Numbered from the stretch's first letter, positions 25,105-34,261 are shown. The stretch is DNA of 51,218 nt from CAYWFP01 sp964457365 (GCA_964457365.1 CAYWFP010000017.1:1-51218); one strand, 5' to 3'. A program made the numbers and translations. The notes: generated by a model from the letters alone, not told the origin.

Positions 25105-25395
25105 GACAGAATTCCCACACAACAAGGGCCTCGGATCGTGGCGTACTATAATTACTTCTTCGACATCCGGCGGAGAGGGGCGCAGCAAAGGTTGCTAAAA
25201 AGGCGTAACTTCCTCTGTCGCCGGCGGTTGCCGTCAAGACACGAGCCAATCATCATAATAACACAAACATAGCAGTATGCTAGCAATATTATAACAACCC
25301 ATCCGGCTTGCGTTGATTTTTCTTGTAACCTCTTCAGTATGAGAACCATGGGGGCTTGCGGAAAACGTATAGACGAGCTGTTTCGTCGATTTTCT

Positions 25396-26223
25396 CTACG
25401 CGGATCGGTCGCCGTCAGCGTTGTCGCGTACGACCCGGCGCGAGAGTCCGTAGCCAAGGAAGTACAGTGCGACCATACAACTGCCCAGAACGAGCTGGGT
25501 GAACAGATCCGGCGGCGTGGCGATGGCGGCGACGACGAAGATACCCAGAACCACGTGGCGCCAGTACTGGAGAATCGCCGGCGGGTTGAGAATGCCCGCT
25601 CGTGTCAGCGCCATCATGACCAGCGGCGTCTCGAAACAGATGCCGAAGCCGAAGCAGACCATGAAGACGAAGGCGTAATAATACTCCGGCGACCAGCGTT
25701 CCTGCACGCCCGGCAGTGTAGAGTCGAAACCGACGCAGAAGACCAGGCCCAGCGGTGCGGCGAAGAAGAACGCCACCGCCACGCCGAGGATGAACATGAA
25801 CGAGCCGAAAAGGAAGATCGGCACCACGGCCGCGCGTTCGCGTCGGTTAAGTCCGGGACGGACAAATCCCCAGAGCTCGTATAAACAGTACGGACTGGCG
25901 AAGAGCAGCGCCGCGCGCGTGATCAGGCCGAGCACGGTCAGGAAGCCTTCCATCGGTTTGCGCAGCCAGAAGGTCACCATGTTTTCGGGCGGCACAGCGA
26001 GCAGCCGCGCGGCTTCGTGCAGCGGCAACTGCGTCCAGACGAAGAGTTGGCGGTAGAAGATCCACCCCAGGACGAAGAGCAGCCCCGCCGCCAGCAGGCA
26101 ACGGATCAACCGGCGTCGAAGTTCCTCGATATGATCGCCCAGACTCATACGCGCGCCGTCGGGGTCATCCTCGTCGGGAACACAACTCGTAACCGGAATC
26201 ACCGGTGCCGGTTTCTCGTTCAT
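25396..26223 (-). CDS. tatC: Sec-independent protein translocase TatC
   Basis: 275 residues with six membrane helices. TatC recognises twin-arginine signal peptides and forms the receptor of the Tat pathway. Family landmarks include the amphipathic start LGDHIEELRRRL, a conserved FFAPL-like FFAAPLGLVF, CFGFGICFETPLVM, and the C-terminal ATPPDLFTQLVLG. The N-terminal 25 residues are Pro/Asp-rich and longer than usual. The start at 26223 overlaps the larE stop by 4 bases. No tatA is in the window. Tat export of metal or Fe-S enzymes would fit an anaerobe, but no substrate can be named. Confidence 0.95.
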   Translation of the reverse strand: MNEKPAPVIPVTSCVPDEDDPDGARMSLGDHIEELRRRLIRCLLAAGLLFVLGWIFYRQLFVWTQLPLHEAARLLAVPPENMVTFWLRKPMEGFLTVLGLITRAALLFASPYCLYELWGFVRPGLNRRERAAVVPIFLFGSFMFILGVAVAFFFAAPLGLVFCVGFDSTLPGVQERWSPEYYYAFVFMVCFGFGICFETPLVMMALTRAGILNPPAILQYWRHVVLGIFVVAAIATPPDLFTQLVLGSCMVALYFLGYGLSRRVVRDNADGDRSA

Positions 26224-27041
26224 TGCTTCTTCTTCGCCAGCGTCTCGTTCATACTGCCGCTGCGGTAGCCTTCCAGATCCAGCGCGACATAGCGGAAACC
26301 GGCCGGCCGCACGGCTTCTACGACCGCCGCGCGCAATTCGCCGGCCGCGCGGAGAATATCGCCGGGTTCGAGTTCCACCCGCGCTACCTCGCCATGGAAG
26401 CGAACGCGGAGAGTATGCAAGCCCAAAGCGCGCAGTCCTTTCTCCGCCGTCTCGATTTGCCGCAGTTTCGTCTCGGAAAACGCTTCGCCGTAGGGCAAGC
26501 GGCTGACCAGGCAGGCGTTGGAGGCTTTCACCGCCGTGGGCAGGCCGAAGAAGCGCGACAACTGCCGCACCTCGCTCTTGGTCAAGGCACAATCCAGCAG
26601 CGGCGAGAGCACGCAGGCTTCCCGAACGGCGCGGTAGCCCGGCCGGTGGTCGTCCAGATCGTCCGCGGTCGTCCCCTCGGCCAGCGCGGCAATCCCGTGC
26701 GCGGCGGCGAAATCCTTCAACCAGGCCATCAACGAACGCTTGCAGGCATAACAGCGGTCGGGGCCGCTTTGCTGAAACTCCGCGTCTTGCGGCACCGGCA
26801 CGTCGAGGAGGTGATGATTCAGTTGCAGGCATTCCGCCAACCGCGCGGCCTCATCGGTCTCCGCCGGCGAAAACTGGATGCCGCGCAGCGTGACCGCGCA
26901 GGTTTTTTCGCCCAGTTCCTCGCGCGCGAGCACGGCCAGCAGCGTGCTGTCCACACCGCCGCTGAACGCTACCGCAAGCGAGTCGCAGGCGCGGATCACC
27001 GCGCGCAATGCCTCGAGCTTCTTCGCCAGTTCGGCCTGCAT
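26220..27041 (-). CDS. larE: ATP-dependent sacrificial sulfur transferase LarE
   Basis: 273 residues. PP-loop ATPase motif AFSGGVDST (25-33), RCYACKR at 96-102, and C177 in NACLVSR, which corresponds to the sulfur-donating Cys176 of the Lactobacillus enzyme. LarE adenylates and sulfurates a pyridinium dicarboxylate during nickel-pincer cofactor synthesis for lactate racemase-type enzymes. LarB, LarC and LarA are not in the window. A stand-alone LarE-like protein may serve other sulfur chemistry. It overlaps tatC by 4 bases and follows queE by 61 bases. Confidence 0.9.
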   Translation of the reverse strand: MQAELAKKLEALRAVIRACDSLAVAFSGGVDSTLLAVLAREELGEKTCAVTLRGIQFSPAETDEAARLAECLQLNHHLLDVPVPQDAEFQQSGPDRCYACKRSLMAWLKDFAAAHGIAALAEGTTADDLDDHRPGYRAVREACVLSPLLDCALTKSEVRQLSRFFGLPTAVKASNACLVSRLPYGEAFSETKLRQIETAEKGLRALGLHTLRVRFHGEVARVELEPGDILRAAGELRAAVVEAVRPAGFRYVALDLEGYRSGSMNETLAKKKQ

Positions 27042-27102
27042 GCCGTATGCTCCGGAAAGACCGTTCCAGTATACGGCGCGGTGGCTATGAGGACAAGGCG
27101 GG

Positions 27103-27783
27103 TCAGGTTCGCCGGCCGACGCTGCCGGGCTCTCCTGCAGGCCAGATATACTTGTGAAGCTGGAGCTGCAGACGCGCGCGCAGATCGTCCCAGAGCATCC
27201 ACTCGGCCAAATGCGCCGGCTCGAGTTGGTCCAGCACCGGGCTGAGCAGGATCTGGCAGCGCTCGTCGATGCGGTGCTTCTCGACGATCTCGCGGGCGTA
27301 CTCGTAGTCCTCGCGCACGGCGATGACGAATTTGACCTCGTCGGTCGGACGGAGGTGCTGGAGGTTGTACCAGTTGGTATGGCGACTCATTCCCGAGGAG
27401 GGGCATTTCACGTCGACGATGCGGACGATCGGCTCCTTCAGCGGCGCGATGTCGTGCACGCCGTTGGTTTCGACGAGCGTGGTATATCCGGCGGCGCAGA
27501 AGTAGGCCGCCAGCCGCGGCGCGTTCTGCTGCAGCATTGGTTCCCCGCCGGTGAGGCAGACCAGGTGCGGCCCCAGCTCCGCCGCGGTCTCTCCGATCTC
27601 GGTGATGGTCATGATTGTTCCCGGCGTATCGCCGGCGGCGTACTGGGTATCGCACCAGGCGCAGCGCAGATCGCACCCCGAGAGGCGCACGATCACGCAC
27701 GGCAGGCCCGCGCGGGTGGTCTCCCCCTGGATCGTCCGGTAGATTTCGTGGACGTTCAGCGTATGTTCGTCGTCCGGAAGCAT
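27103..27783 (-). CDS. queE: 7-carboxy-7-deazaguanine synthase QueE (radical SAM)
   Basis: 226 residues, a short radical SAM enzyme. The cluster motif is CDLRCAWC (C37, C41, C44), preceded by the substrate loop YRTIQGET and followed by TGGEPMLQ, the SAM-binding GGE motif. It converts carboxy-tetrahydropterin to 7-carboxy-7-deazaguanine in queuosine synthesis. QueC, QueD and QueF are not nearby. The start at 27783 gives the standard N-terminus (HTLNVHEIYRTIQG). Confidence 0.95.
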   Translation of the reverse strand: MLPDDEHTLNVHEIYRTIQGETTRAGLPCVIVRLSGCDLRCAWCDTQYAAGDTPGTIMTITEIGETAAELGPHLVCLTGGEPMLQQNAPRLAAYFCAAGYTTLVETNGVHDIAPLKEPIVRIVDVKCPSSGMSRHTNWYNLQHLRPTDEVKFVIAVREDYEYAREIVEKHRIDERCQILLSPVLDQLEPAHLAEWMLWDDLRARLQLQLHKYIWPAGEPGSVGRRT

Positions 27784-27869
27784 GCGGATCCTGTCGGTAT
27801 AAACGGAATAGACGGACTATCCTCAACTATATCGGCTTGTCGCGGCCGAGGGCTGAGCCTTTGTCCGAC

Positions 27870-28991
27870 TCAGCCGGTGTGGCGACTGAAGAACTTGCCC
27901 GGATGCTGGCGCACCAGGCGCCTGAGCTCGAGGATCATCAGCGTGGCCGAGATCTCGTGTACCGGCAGATCGGTGCGCACGCAAAGTTCGTCGATATGCA
28001 CCGGTTCGCCGTCGAGCGCACCGTAGATGAGATGTTCCTTTTCGTTCAGGTTCGTTTCGGGATTCGCCGGCGGGGGAGACTCCGCCGCGGCGGCTGGTCG
28101 GAACGGCAGCGTCGCCTGCGTCTGCGGCTGGCGCAATTCCTCGAGGATATCTCCCGCCCCTCGAATCAACAGAGCGCCCTCGCGAATCAATTGGTGGCAT
28201 CCTTCGGCCTGGTCCACGTCGATCCGCCCGGGCATGACGAAGACCTCGCGTCCCATCTCCGTGGCCTGTCGCGCGGTGATGAGCGCCCCCGAGCGCGAAG
28301 GCGCCTCGACGACCAGCACGCCGAGACTCAAGCCGGCGATGATCCGGTTGCGCTGCGGGAAGTATTCGCGCCGCGGCGATTCCTCGAGCATGAATTCGCT
28401 CAAGACCGCGCCGCGGTTGACGATCTCGGCGGCGAGGTCGCGGTTCTCGGGCGGGTAGACCTTGCCCAGGCCGCAGCCGAGTACCGCCAGGGTCCGGCCC
28501 CGCGCGGCCAGCGCGCCGCGGTGGGCGGAGGAATCGATGCCGCGCGCGAGGCCACTGATCACCGTCATTCCGGCCCGGCCCAGGTCGGCGGCGATGCGTT
28601 GGGCTTGATCCAAACCGTAACGGCTGGCCCGGCGCGTGCCGACCATGCCGACGGCGCGGCTGTCGGCGGGTTTGATCTCACCCTTGACATATAGCAGAAA
28701 AGGCGGATCGAAGGTCTGTTTCAATGCCTGCGGATAAGCCGGATCGTCTATGGCGAGCAGCGTCACGCCGGCCTCGGCGGCGCGTTCGAGCTCCGGGCGC
28801 GGATCCATCTCCGGCACCCGCCTCAATGCCTGCAAGCGCGTCGCGTTCATGCCCGAGACCGAGGCCAGCTCCTTCTCCGATGCGCCGAAGATCGTCTCGA
28901 CGCTGCCGAACGTATCGAGCAGGCGCCGGGCCAGGGTGTTGCCGATGCCGCCGGCCAATTTCAGCCGCAGCAAATTCTCGATTCGCTCCAT
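27870..28991 (-). CDS. dprA: DNA processing protein DprA (Smf)
   Basis: 373 residues. A helix-hairpin-helix N-terminus (GGIGNTLARRLLDTFG), a Rossmann-like DNA-binding core (VGTRRASRYG, SGLARGIDSSAHRGAL, GCGLGKVYPPENR, FPQRNRIIAGLS, SRSGALITARQA), and a C-terminal winged helix after a Pro/Ala-rich linker (about 305-373). DprA binds incoming single-stranded DNA and loads RecA during natural transformation. The full length and intact motifs suggest a working gene. The neighbours give no competence context. Confidence 0.95.
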   Translation of the reverse strand: MERIENLLRLKLAGGIGNTLARRLLDTFGSVETIFGASEKELASVSGMNATRLQALRRVPEMDPRPELERAAEAGVTLLAIDDPAYPQALKQTFDPPFLLYVKGEIKPADSRAVGMVGTRRASRYGLDQAQRIAADLGRAGMTVISGLARGIDSSAHRGALAARGRTLAVLGCGLGKVYPPENRDLAAEIVNRGAVLSEFMLEESPRREYFPQRNRIIAGLSLGVLVVEAPSRSGALITARQATEMGREVFVMPGRIDVDQAEGCHQLIREGALLIRGAGDILEELRQPQTQATLPFRPAAAAESPPPANPETNLNEKEHLIYGALDGEPVHIDELCVRTDLPVHEISATLMILELRRLVRQHPGKFFSRHTG

Positions 28992-29053
28992 CGCGTTATC
29001 GCCTCAGCAGGCCAAGACCGCATCGTATACATGACAGGGCGGATTGTAAAGTG

Positions 29054-29569
29054 CTATTCCGGGCGCGGAGGGAAGCGGATTTCGAACGCGATAACGTGCT
29101 TCTTCCGCACTTGCGCGCGAACCTCGCCGACGGCGTCGGGCCTTGTCGCGTCGGGAGTATAGCGATAGATGAAGATCCTCTCTCCGTCCCCGGCGACGGT
29201 TTCGTCTGGCGGACCGAAGTACGTACGGAGCTGCTTTTCGGTCATCCGCCCCTTGCCTTCGCGCCACCACTGCTCGATCTCCACGGCGAAGCGGTGGAAG
29301 AATTTTCCGCGCCGGCTCTCCCCTTCCTGCTCATGGTAATTCTTCAGCGCCCGCTGCACTTCGTTGGCGCGTTCGTACTGCGGGTAGAGACCGGAATAGA
29401 GATACTGCAACAGGAAATAGAGCCCCACCAGCACGGCGAAGGCCAGCAGCCACATTCGGACCGAGCAATTGCACCCGCCGGGGCGCATCATCGCGTCACC
29501 CGGCCGCGGGCCGAGTTTCATCCCCTGCCGGTGTTCTGCTTCGGGATCTTCGGGGCGGAAATAGTCCAC
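29054..29569 (-). CDS. Hypothetical single-pass membrane protein
   Basis: 171 residues. A hydrophobic helix (about 38-59) follows GCNCSVR, and the C-terminal part is soluble with EKQLRTYFGPPDETVAGDGE and then a strand-rich end. The phrase resembles the SmpA/BamE-like small domain (LxxxLGxPD), but I am not certain. The GTG at 29569 lacks a good ribosome binding site; ATG at 29521 is an alternative that loses 16 residues. It lies between dprA and the next minus-strand gene. Confidence 0.6.
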   Translation of the reverse strand: MDYFRPEDPEAEHRQGMKLGPRPGDAMMRPGGCNCSVRMWLLAFAVLVGLYFLLQYLYSGLYPQYERANEVQRALKNYHEQEGESRRGKFFHRFAVEIEQWWREGKGRMTEKQLRTYFGPPDETVAGDGERIFIYRYTPDATRPDAVGEVRAQVRKKHVIAFEIRFPPRPE

Positions 29570-29630
29570 GGCGAATCCAACGGGAAGGGGGAAAACATGC
29601 CGGACTAACGGGGGAAGACGCCTCGGCGGT

Positions 29631-30275
29631 TCAGAGTTTTTCTTCCTCGTCTTCCATGTTGTAGAGGTCGATCAGGCCGGTTTCGAATTCTTCGAGCTTC
29701 GGGCCGACATTGGGCTGTGCCAACGGCGAGAAAGGACTGAGGCCTTCGATCAGGTTCTCCTCGCTCTCGCTACTCTTCGTTTTGCCTGAAGAGGCTCCGT
29801 TCTTCGCGGCTTTCGCCGGTGCCGCCTGCGCCGCTCTCTCGTCCGCGTTCCGGCTGCACAAACCCACCGTGACGTTGACGGTCAAAGGCTTGCCGCAGTG
29901 GGGGCAGAAGACGTTGACCGTGGTACCCTGCCTGGGACCGCCCGCCGCGGGTTCCTTCTCGGGCAGAAACGTCTCCAACGGCTGACCGTGAATCTTCGGC
30001 GCCACCGGCCAGGAAATCGCCGCGAGTTTGCGCGCACCGACGCGTTCGATCTGAACTTTCGCGCCCTTGAGCGTCAGCGGCGTGAACTCCTTGCCCAGGC
30101 GCATGGCCTGTTCGTGCTGCAACTTGTCCAGCACCGTGATGGGCGCGGCTTTGACGATCTTCCCGGCCATGACCTGCGCCAGCCCGAACATCGCCACCAG
30201 CCCGTGTGCCACGTCGGCTTCCTGTGCCTCGGGCACGGATTCGAGCACGATGCGATAACGGGAATTCTCGGTCAT
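29631..30275 (-). CDS. Hypothetical protein with CPHC zinc-ribbon and ribosomal L7/L12-like N-terminus
   Basis: 214 residues. The first half (YRIVLESVPEAQEADVAHGL, then MAGKIVKAAPITVLDKL) looks like a small alpha/beta domain of the kind that counts residues of a helix-strand repeat and may resemble the ribosomal L7/L12 C-terminal fold; this is tentative. A CPHC motif begins a half zinc ribbon (VFCPHCGKPLTVNV). The rest is Ala/Lys/Ser-rich and then acidic (NMEDEEEKL at the end). The Met at 30275 is the first one consistent with the domain. The function is unknown. Confidence 0.6.
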   Translation of the reverse strand: MTENSRYRIVLESVPEAQEADVAHGLVAMFGLAQVMAGKIVKAAPITVLDKLQHEQAMRLGKEFTPLTLKGAKVQIERVGARKLAAISWPVAPKIHGQPLETFLPEKEPAAGGPRQGTTVNVFCPHCGKPLTVNVTVGLCSRNADERAAQAAPAKAAKNGASSGKTKSSESEENLIEGLSPFSPLAQPNVGPKLEEFETGLIDLYNMEDEEEKL

Positions 30276-30433
30276 GGCAATAGTCCGTATGTCTGCACAC
30301 GCCCACCAAAATGCCGATTCATCATGACCTATGCATCGGTTTCGCGCAAGGTTCTGTGTCGATTTCTCCCCGGCTTTTCGTATTTGTTTCCGGTTCCGGA
30401 TGATAAATCCCGCCCTTCGCGCCGCATCAAGGG

Positions 30434-30461
30434 TTGTCAAATCCGGCGAAGTCTTTACACT
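30434..30461 (+). promoter_or_regulatory. Candidate sigma70-like promoter of the ketosynthase-ACP operon
   Basis: TTGTCA at 30434-30439, a 16-base spacer, then TACACT at 30456-30461. The -35 box has five of six consensus bases. The transcript would begin near 30468, about 35 bases before the ATG at 30504. Read by eye. Confidence 0.35.
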
Positions 30462-30503
30462 GGTTGGGCTTTGGTCGTAGAAGACAATCCCTTCGGAGAG
30501 AGC

Positions 30504-31739
30504 ATGAAGCGTACGCGTATCGTCATGACCGGTGTCGGCTTGACTTCGCCCCTGGGCAATGATCTGACGACGTTTCGCCGGAATTTACTGGCGGGAACAC
30601 CCGGGGTGCGCTGGTTCGAGACCCGGCACATGGGGCGGGTCCCCGCCGGTGTCTGCGACTACGAGGTTACGCGCTACCAGAAGCGCAAGGACGCCCGCCG
30701 CGGCACGCGCGCGGGGTCGATCGCCATCTACTGCGCGCGCGAGGCGCTGACCCGAGCGAACCGCGAACCCGGCACGTACGACCCGACACGCTGCGGCGTC
30801 TACGTCGGCATTACCGAACACGGCAACGTGGAGACGGAGAACGAGATCGCCTCGTTGCGGGAGTTCGACGACGATATCAAGTACTGGACCCACCATCACA
30901 ATCCGCGCACCGTGGCCAACAACCCCGCGGGAGAGGTTTGTCTCAACGCCGGCATCACCGGGCCGCACTGCTGCCTCGGCGCGGCCTGCGCGGCGGGCAA
31001 CTACGGCATCATCCACGCCGCGCAGCAGCTCATGCTCGACGAAGTGGACCTGGCTGTCGGCGGCGGCGTGAGCGAGAGCATTCATGCGTTCGGCATCTTC
31101 GCCGGCTTCAAGAGCCAGAACGCCCTGGCCATGCACGAAACGGCCGAAAAGGCGAGCCGCCCTTTCGACGCGCAGCGCAACGGCATCGTCGTCTCCGAAG
31201 GCGGTTGCCTCTACGTGCTCGAGCGGCTCGAAGACGCGCAGCAACGCGGGGCGCCGATTCTGGCCGAGATCGCCGGTTACGCGATCAACACCGACGCCAC
31301 CGACTTCGTTCTGCCGAATTCGGAGCGTCAGGAAGAGTGCATGCGCAAGGCGCTCGCCGACGCGGGCATCGAAGCGGAAGCGATCGACCTGATCAGTACC
31401 CACGCCACCGGCACGCCCGAGGGCGACCCCAAGGAAGTCGCCGCCATCCGCGCGGTCTTCGGCGATTCGCCGCGGGCGTGGATCAACAATACCAAGAGTT
31501 TTATCGGACACGCCATGGGCGCCGCCGGCGCGCTGGAACTGGCCGGCAACCTGCCGTCGCTGCAGGACGGGACGGTGCATCCGACCATCAACCTCGAGAC
31601 GGTCGATCCGGCGTGCAATTGCGACCGGATAGTCGCCCAAGACCCTTGCCAAGCCGGGGAGATCCGGTATATTCTTAACAATTCGTTCGGTATGCTCGGC
31701 ATCAACGCCGTGCTGATTGTCAAGAAATTCGAGGGATAA
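30504..31739 (+). CDS. Beta-ketoacyl-ACP synthase II-like enzyme
   Basis: 411 residues with the thiolase fold of FabF-type condensing enzymes. The Cys-His-His triad is intact: C162 in LGAACAAGNYG, H300 in STHATGTPEGD and H336 in KSFIGHAMGAAG. It condenses an acyl chain held on the enzyme with malonyl-ACP. The sequence is FabF-like, but it differs around residues 35-90 and lies with an ACP rather than in a fab operon, so a specialised lipid or secondary product is possible. The start at 30504 has GGAGAG upstream. The ACP gene follows by 24 bases. Confidence 0.9.
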   Translation: MKRTRIVMTGVGLTSPLGNDLTTFRRNLLAGTPGVRWFETRHMGRVPAGVCDYEVTRYQKRKDARRGTRAGSIAIYCAREALTRANREPGTYDPTRCGVYVGITEHGNVETENEIASLREFDDDIKYWTHHHNPRTVANNPAGEVCLNAGITGPHCCLGAACAAGNYGIIHAAQQLMLDEVDLAVGGGVSESIHAFGIFAGFKSQNALAMHETAEKASRPFDAQRNGIVVSEGGCLYVLERLEDAQQRGAPILAEIAGYAINTDATDFVLPNSERQEECMRKALADAGIEAEAIDLISTHATGTPEGDPKEVAAIRAVFGDSPRAWINNTKSFIGHAMGAAGALELAGNLPSLQDGTVHPTINLETVDPACNCDRIVAQDPCQAGEIRYILNNSFGMLGINAVLIVKKFEG

Positions 31740-31763
31740 TCCCGCAACAGGAGAGCGGTATCC

Positions 31764-32012
31764 ATGACACGTGAAGATTTGCGCCAGCTCGTGCTGGACA
31801 TCATCGCCGACATCGCTCCCGACGAGGATTTGAGCAATCTCGACGACGAGCAGGAATTGCGCGACCAGATCGGCCTCGACTCGATGGACTTTCTCGACAT
31901 CGTCATGGAGCTGCGCAAGCAGCACAAGATCGAGGTGCCCGAGGCCGATTACGGCGAACTGCGCACCATGAAGAGCACCGTCGACTACCTCCTGCCGAAG
32001 ATGAACGCTTGA
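31764..32012 (+). CDS. Acyl carrier protein
   Basis: 82 residues. The phosphopantetheine attachment site is S40 in IGLDSMDFLD (the DSL-type motif reads DSM). The helix pattern and acidic character fit ACPs. It is more acidic and differently ordered from housekeeping AcpP, and it follows the ketosynthase on one transcript, which suggests that it serves that enzyme. GGAGAG precedes the ATG. A clear terminator follows 24 bases later. Confidence 0.92.
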   Translation: MTREDLRQLVLDIIADIAPDEDLSNLDDEQELRDQIGLDSMDFLDIVMELRKQHKIEVPEADYGELRTMKSTVDYLLPKMNA

Positions 32013-32035
32013 AGCGCCCGCGTGCCCAATCGAAC

Positions 32036-32074
32036 CGAGGCGGACCTTTGCGGGCCCGCCTCGCTTTTCTTTCC
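32036..32074 (+). terminator. Rho-independent terminator after the ketosynthase-ACP operon
   Basis: Perfect eight-base stem CGAGGCGG (32036-32043) and CCGCCTCG (32056-32063), a 12-base loop, then CTTTTCTTTCC. It ends the transcript of the acyl carrier protein gene. Confidence 0.8.
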
Positions 32075-32328
32075 GTTCTCGTCTCGGCACCATAAGCCGG
32101 CGGCAAGTCGCCTGCCTTGTCGCTCGTCGGTCGGAATGGCGGTCCTCCTCCTCGCTCCGCGCAGGCGACAGCCGGCGCTCCGGCCGATTGTCAAACAGCT
32201 GCCTGCAGCTCAGGCCCCGTCCGCTTCGTTGCGGTTTCGCGCCAACCACTCGGGTTGCCTTGGCGCTGCGTCTCGCGTCCAAGGTCGTCGCACGCCGAGC
32301 GCGGCCCGTATCGGGAAGGCCGCCGCCC
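32075..32328. other. Non-coding stretch between convergent genes
   Basis: About 250 bases between the terminator and the end of the minus-strand prepilin-like gene, GC-rich. I see no coding signal, RNA gene or repeat in it. The total gene-free gap, with the terminator, is 316 bases. Confidence 0.4.
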
Positions 32329-32976
32329 TCAATCCGCGAAGACGAACGTGTCCTGCCCTTCGGACTTGCCCGAGCCGGTGTAGATGCCGTCGGCGTCCTG
32401 GTCGTCGTCGGGGTTGTCGACCTTGTGCCGGGCGGCGTGACCGTCGTAGTAGAGGCAGTTCCAGCCGAAGCGGTCGGCCGGGGTCATCGTGTCGCCGTGG
32501 TTGGCCGAGAAGGCGCCCTGCGGCGATTTCTGGTCCGCGAGGATGATCATGTTCGCGCGCTCGTCGCCGTTGAAGTTCGCGGTGAGGTTGTAGCTCGTCC
32601 CCTGCTGCAGCCCCTTGTCGGATCGCTTCGTCTGCGGGGTCCACTGCGCGCGCGGGCCGGTACTGCGGTCGAGCTTGCAGGCCAGCAGCCGCGGATCGGT
32701 CAGATAGCCCCGTCCGCCGTCGTAGAGCATGAAGAGCTGCCGCGCGCATTTCTCCGCCGTGTCGCCCGCGAACGTCGGCGTCGGCATCATCACTCCGCCG
32801 TTCTCCATGTCGAACTGCAGGATGGACAGCCCGATCTGTTTCTGGTTGTTCATGCAGTCGGCGATATGCTTGACGTCCATCAGCCCCGCGTGCGCCAGCG
32901 GCATCAGCGCCAGCGTCAGCATCGCCACCGCGCCCAGCAAGGCCACCTCCACCCGCGTCAGTCCCTCGTCGTGCAC
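32329..32976 (-). CDS. Prepilin-like protein with H-X9-DG-type C-terminus
   Basis: 215 residues. The N-terminus EGLTRVEVALLGAVAMLTLA is a type IV pilin/pseudopilin leader with G before the processed residue and the conserved Glu at +5. It is followed by a hydrophobic helix and CMNNQKQIGLSILQF. The C-terminal region with HGD...LYYDGHAARHKVD is the H-X9-DG-type signature common in Planctomycetota and Lentisphaerota proteins that were once called DUF1559. These assemble through a type II secretion-like system. AAAGGAAG precedes the GTG start at 32976. It stands alone, without assembly genes. Confidence 0.8.
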   Translation of the reverse strand: MHDEGLTRVEVALLGAVAMLTLALMPLAHAGLMDVKHIADCMNNQKQIGLSILQFDMENGGVMMPTPTFAGDTAEKCARQLFMLYDGGRGYLTDPRLLACKLDRSTGPRAQWTPQTKRSDKGLQQGTSYNLTANFNGDERANMIILADQKSPQGAFSANHGDTMTPADRFGWNCLYYDGHAARHKVDNPDDDQDADGIYTGSGKSEGQDTFVFAD

Positions 32977-33199
32977 GATCTTCCTTTCTGCCGGTCGACA
33001 CGGTTATTCTACCCGCTCCGTACGGCCCCGGCAACCGCCCGCACGCGGAAGTTGACAGGTTTCCGCCGCCGGGTAGGATAGACGAACCGAGAACGGAGAG
33101 GGTGGCGTGCCGCCACTGCCGGGATCGCGAAGAGCAACGGACAGCCCGCGCGCGCGTCGGAATCGCGACGCCGGGTGTTGTCCGTCAGAGGAGAACGTC

Positions 33200-34261
33200 A
33201 TGCGCGGCGAGCCGTTGAAGGTCCTGAAGCAGCTTCTGTCGCAGCCGACGCCTTCGGGCTACGAAATGCCCGGCCAGCGCGTCGTCCGCGAATACATGCA
33301 GCAATACGCCGACGAGGTTTTCACCGACGTCCACGGCAACGTCCACGGCGTCCTCAACCCCGGCGGCGAGTTCAAGGTCATGCTCGCCGGACACTGCGAC
33401 GAGATCGGCCTCATGGTCATGCATATCGACGACAAGGGCTATATCTACTTCTCGGCAGTCGGCGGGGTCAACCTGCAACTCCTGCAAGGCGAGCGCGTCT
33501 GGATCCATACCGAGAAGGGCCCCGTCCCCGGCGTCGTCGGCGTCAAGCCGCTGCACCTGCAGTCGTCCAAGGAACGCGGCGCCGGCATCACCCGCATCAG
33601 CGACCTCTGGATCGACATCGGCGCCAGGAACAAGCGCGAGGCCGCGCGCCTCGTCACCCCCGGCGACGTGGCCACGGTGGACAAGGGCTGGTTCGAGCTG
33701 CGCAACGACCGCATCGCCTGCCGCGGCTTCGACGACCGCATCGGCGCCTTCGCCGTCGCCGACGCGCTGCGGCTGCTGCGGGGCAAGCGCATCGACGCGG
33801 CGGTTTACGCGGTGAGCACCGTCCAGGAAGAGATCGGCCTGCGCGGCGCGCGCACCGCCGCCACGGCCATCATGCCCGATGTCGGTATCGCCGTCGACGT
33901 CGGCCACGCCACCGACGCGCCGAGCGTCAACGTCAAGCTCGTCGGCGAGGCCAAGCTCGGCGAGGGGCCGATCCTGCACCGCGGGCCCAACTTCAACCAC
34001 GCGCTCTTCGACCTGGTCGAGGCCGCGGCCAAACGCGCCAGGATCAAAGTGCAGCAGCAGCCCATTCCACGCGGCAGCGGCACCGACGCCAACATCATCC
34101 AGCTCACCGGCGCGGGCGTGCCCACGGCCTTGATCAGCATCCCCAACCGCTACATGCATTCGCCGGTGGAGATGGTCTCGCTGAAGGACGTCGAAGCGAC
34201 GAGCAGGCTGATCGCCGAGTCGATCCGCGCGATCAAGCCCGATACCGACTTCGTGCCGTAG
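33200..34261 (+). CDS. M42-family aminopeptidase
   Basis: 353 residues. Zinc-site motifs are GHCDEIG (H65, D67), DD at 178-179, the catalytic E210-E211 in TVQEEIGLRG, DVGHATD and a C-terminal His in IPNRYMHSPVE. M42 enzymes are large cobalt- or zinc-dependent aminopeptidases of the TET type in the cytosol. AGAGGAG precedes the ATG at 33200. An earlier in-frame ATG at 33107 adds residues of non-family character. It is followed after 147 bases by the small adaptor-like gene. Confidence 0.93.
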   Translation: MRGEPLKVLKQLLSQPTPSGYEMPGQRVVREYMQQYADEVFTDVHGNVHGVLNPGGEFKVMLAGHCDEIGLMVMHIDDKGYIYFSAVGGVNLQLLQGERVWIHTEKGPVPGVVGVKPLHLQSSKERGAGITRISDLWIDIGARNKREAARLVTPGDVATVDKGWFELRNDRIACRGFDDRIGAFAVADALRLLRGKRIDAAVYAVSTVQEEIGLRGARTAATAIMPDVGIAVDVGHATDAPSVNVKLVGEAKLGEGPILHRGPNFNHALFDLVEAAAKRARIKVQQQPIPRGSGTDANIIQLTGAGVPTALISIPNRYMHSPVEMVSLKDVEATSRLIAESIRAIKPDTDFVP

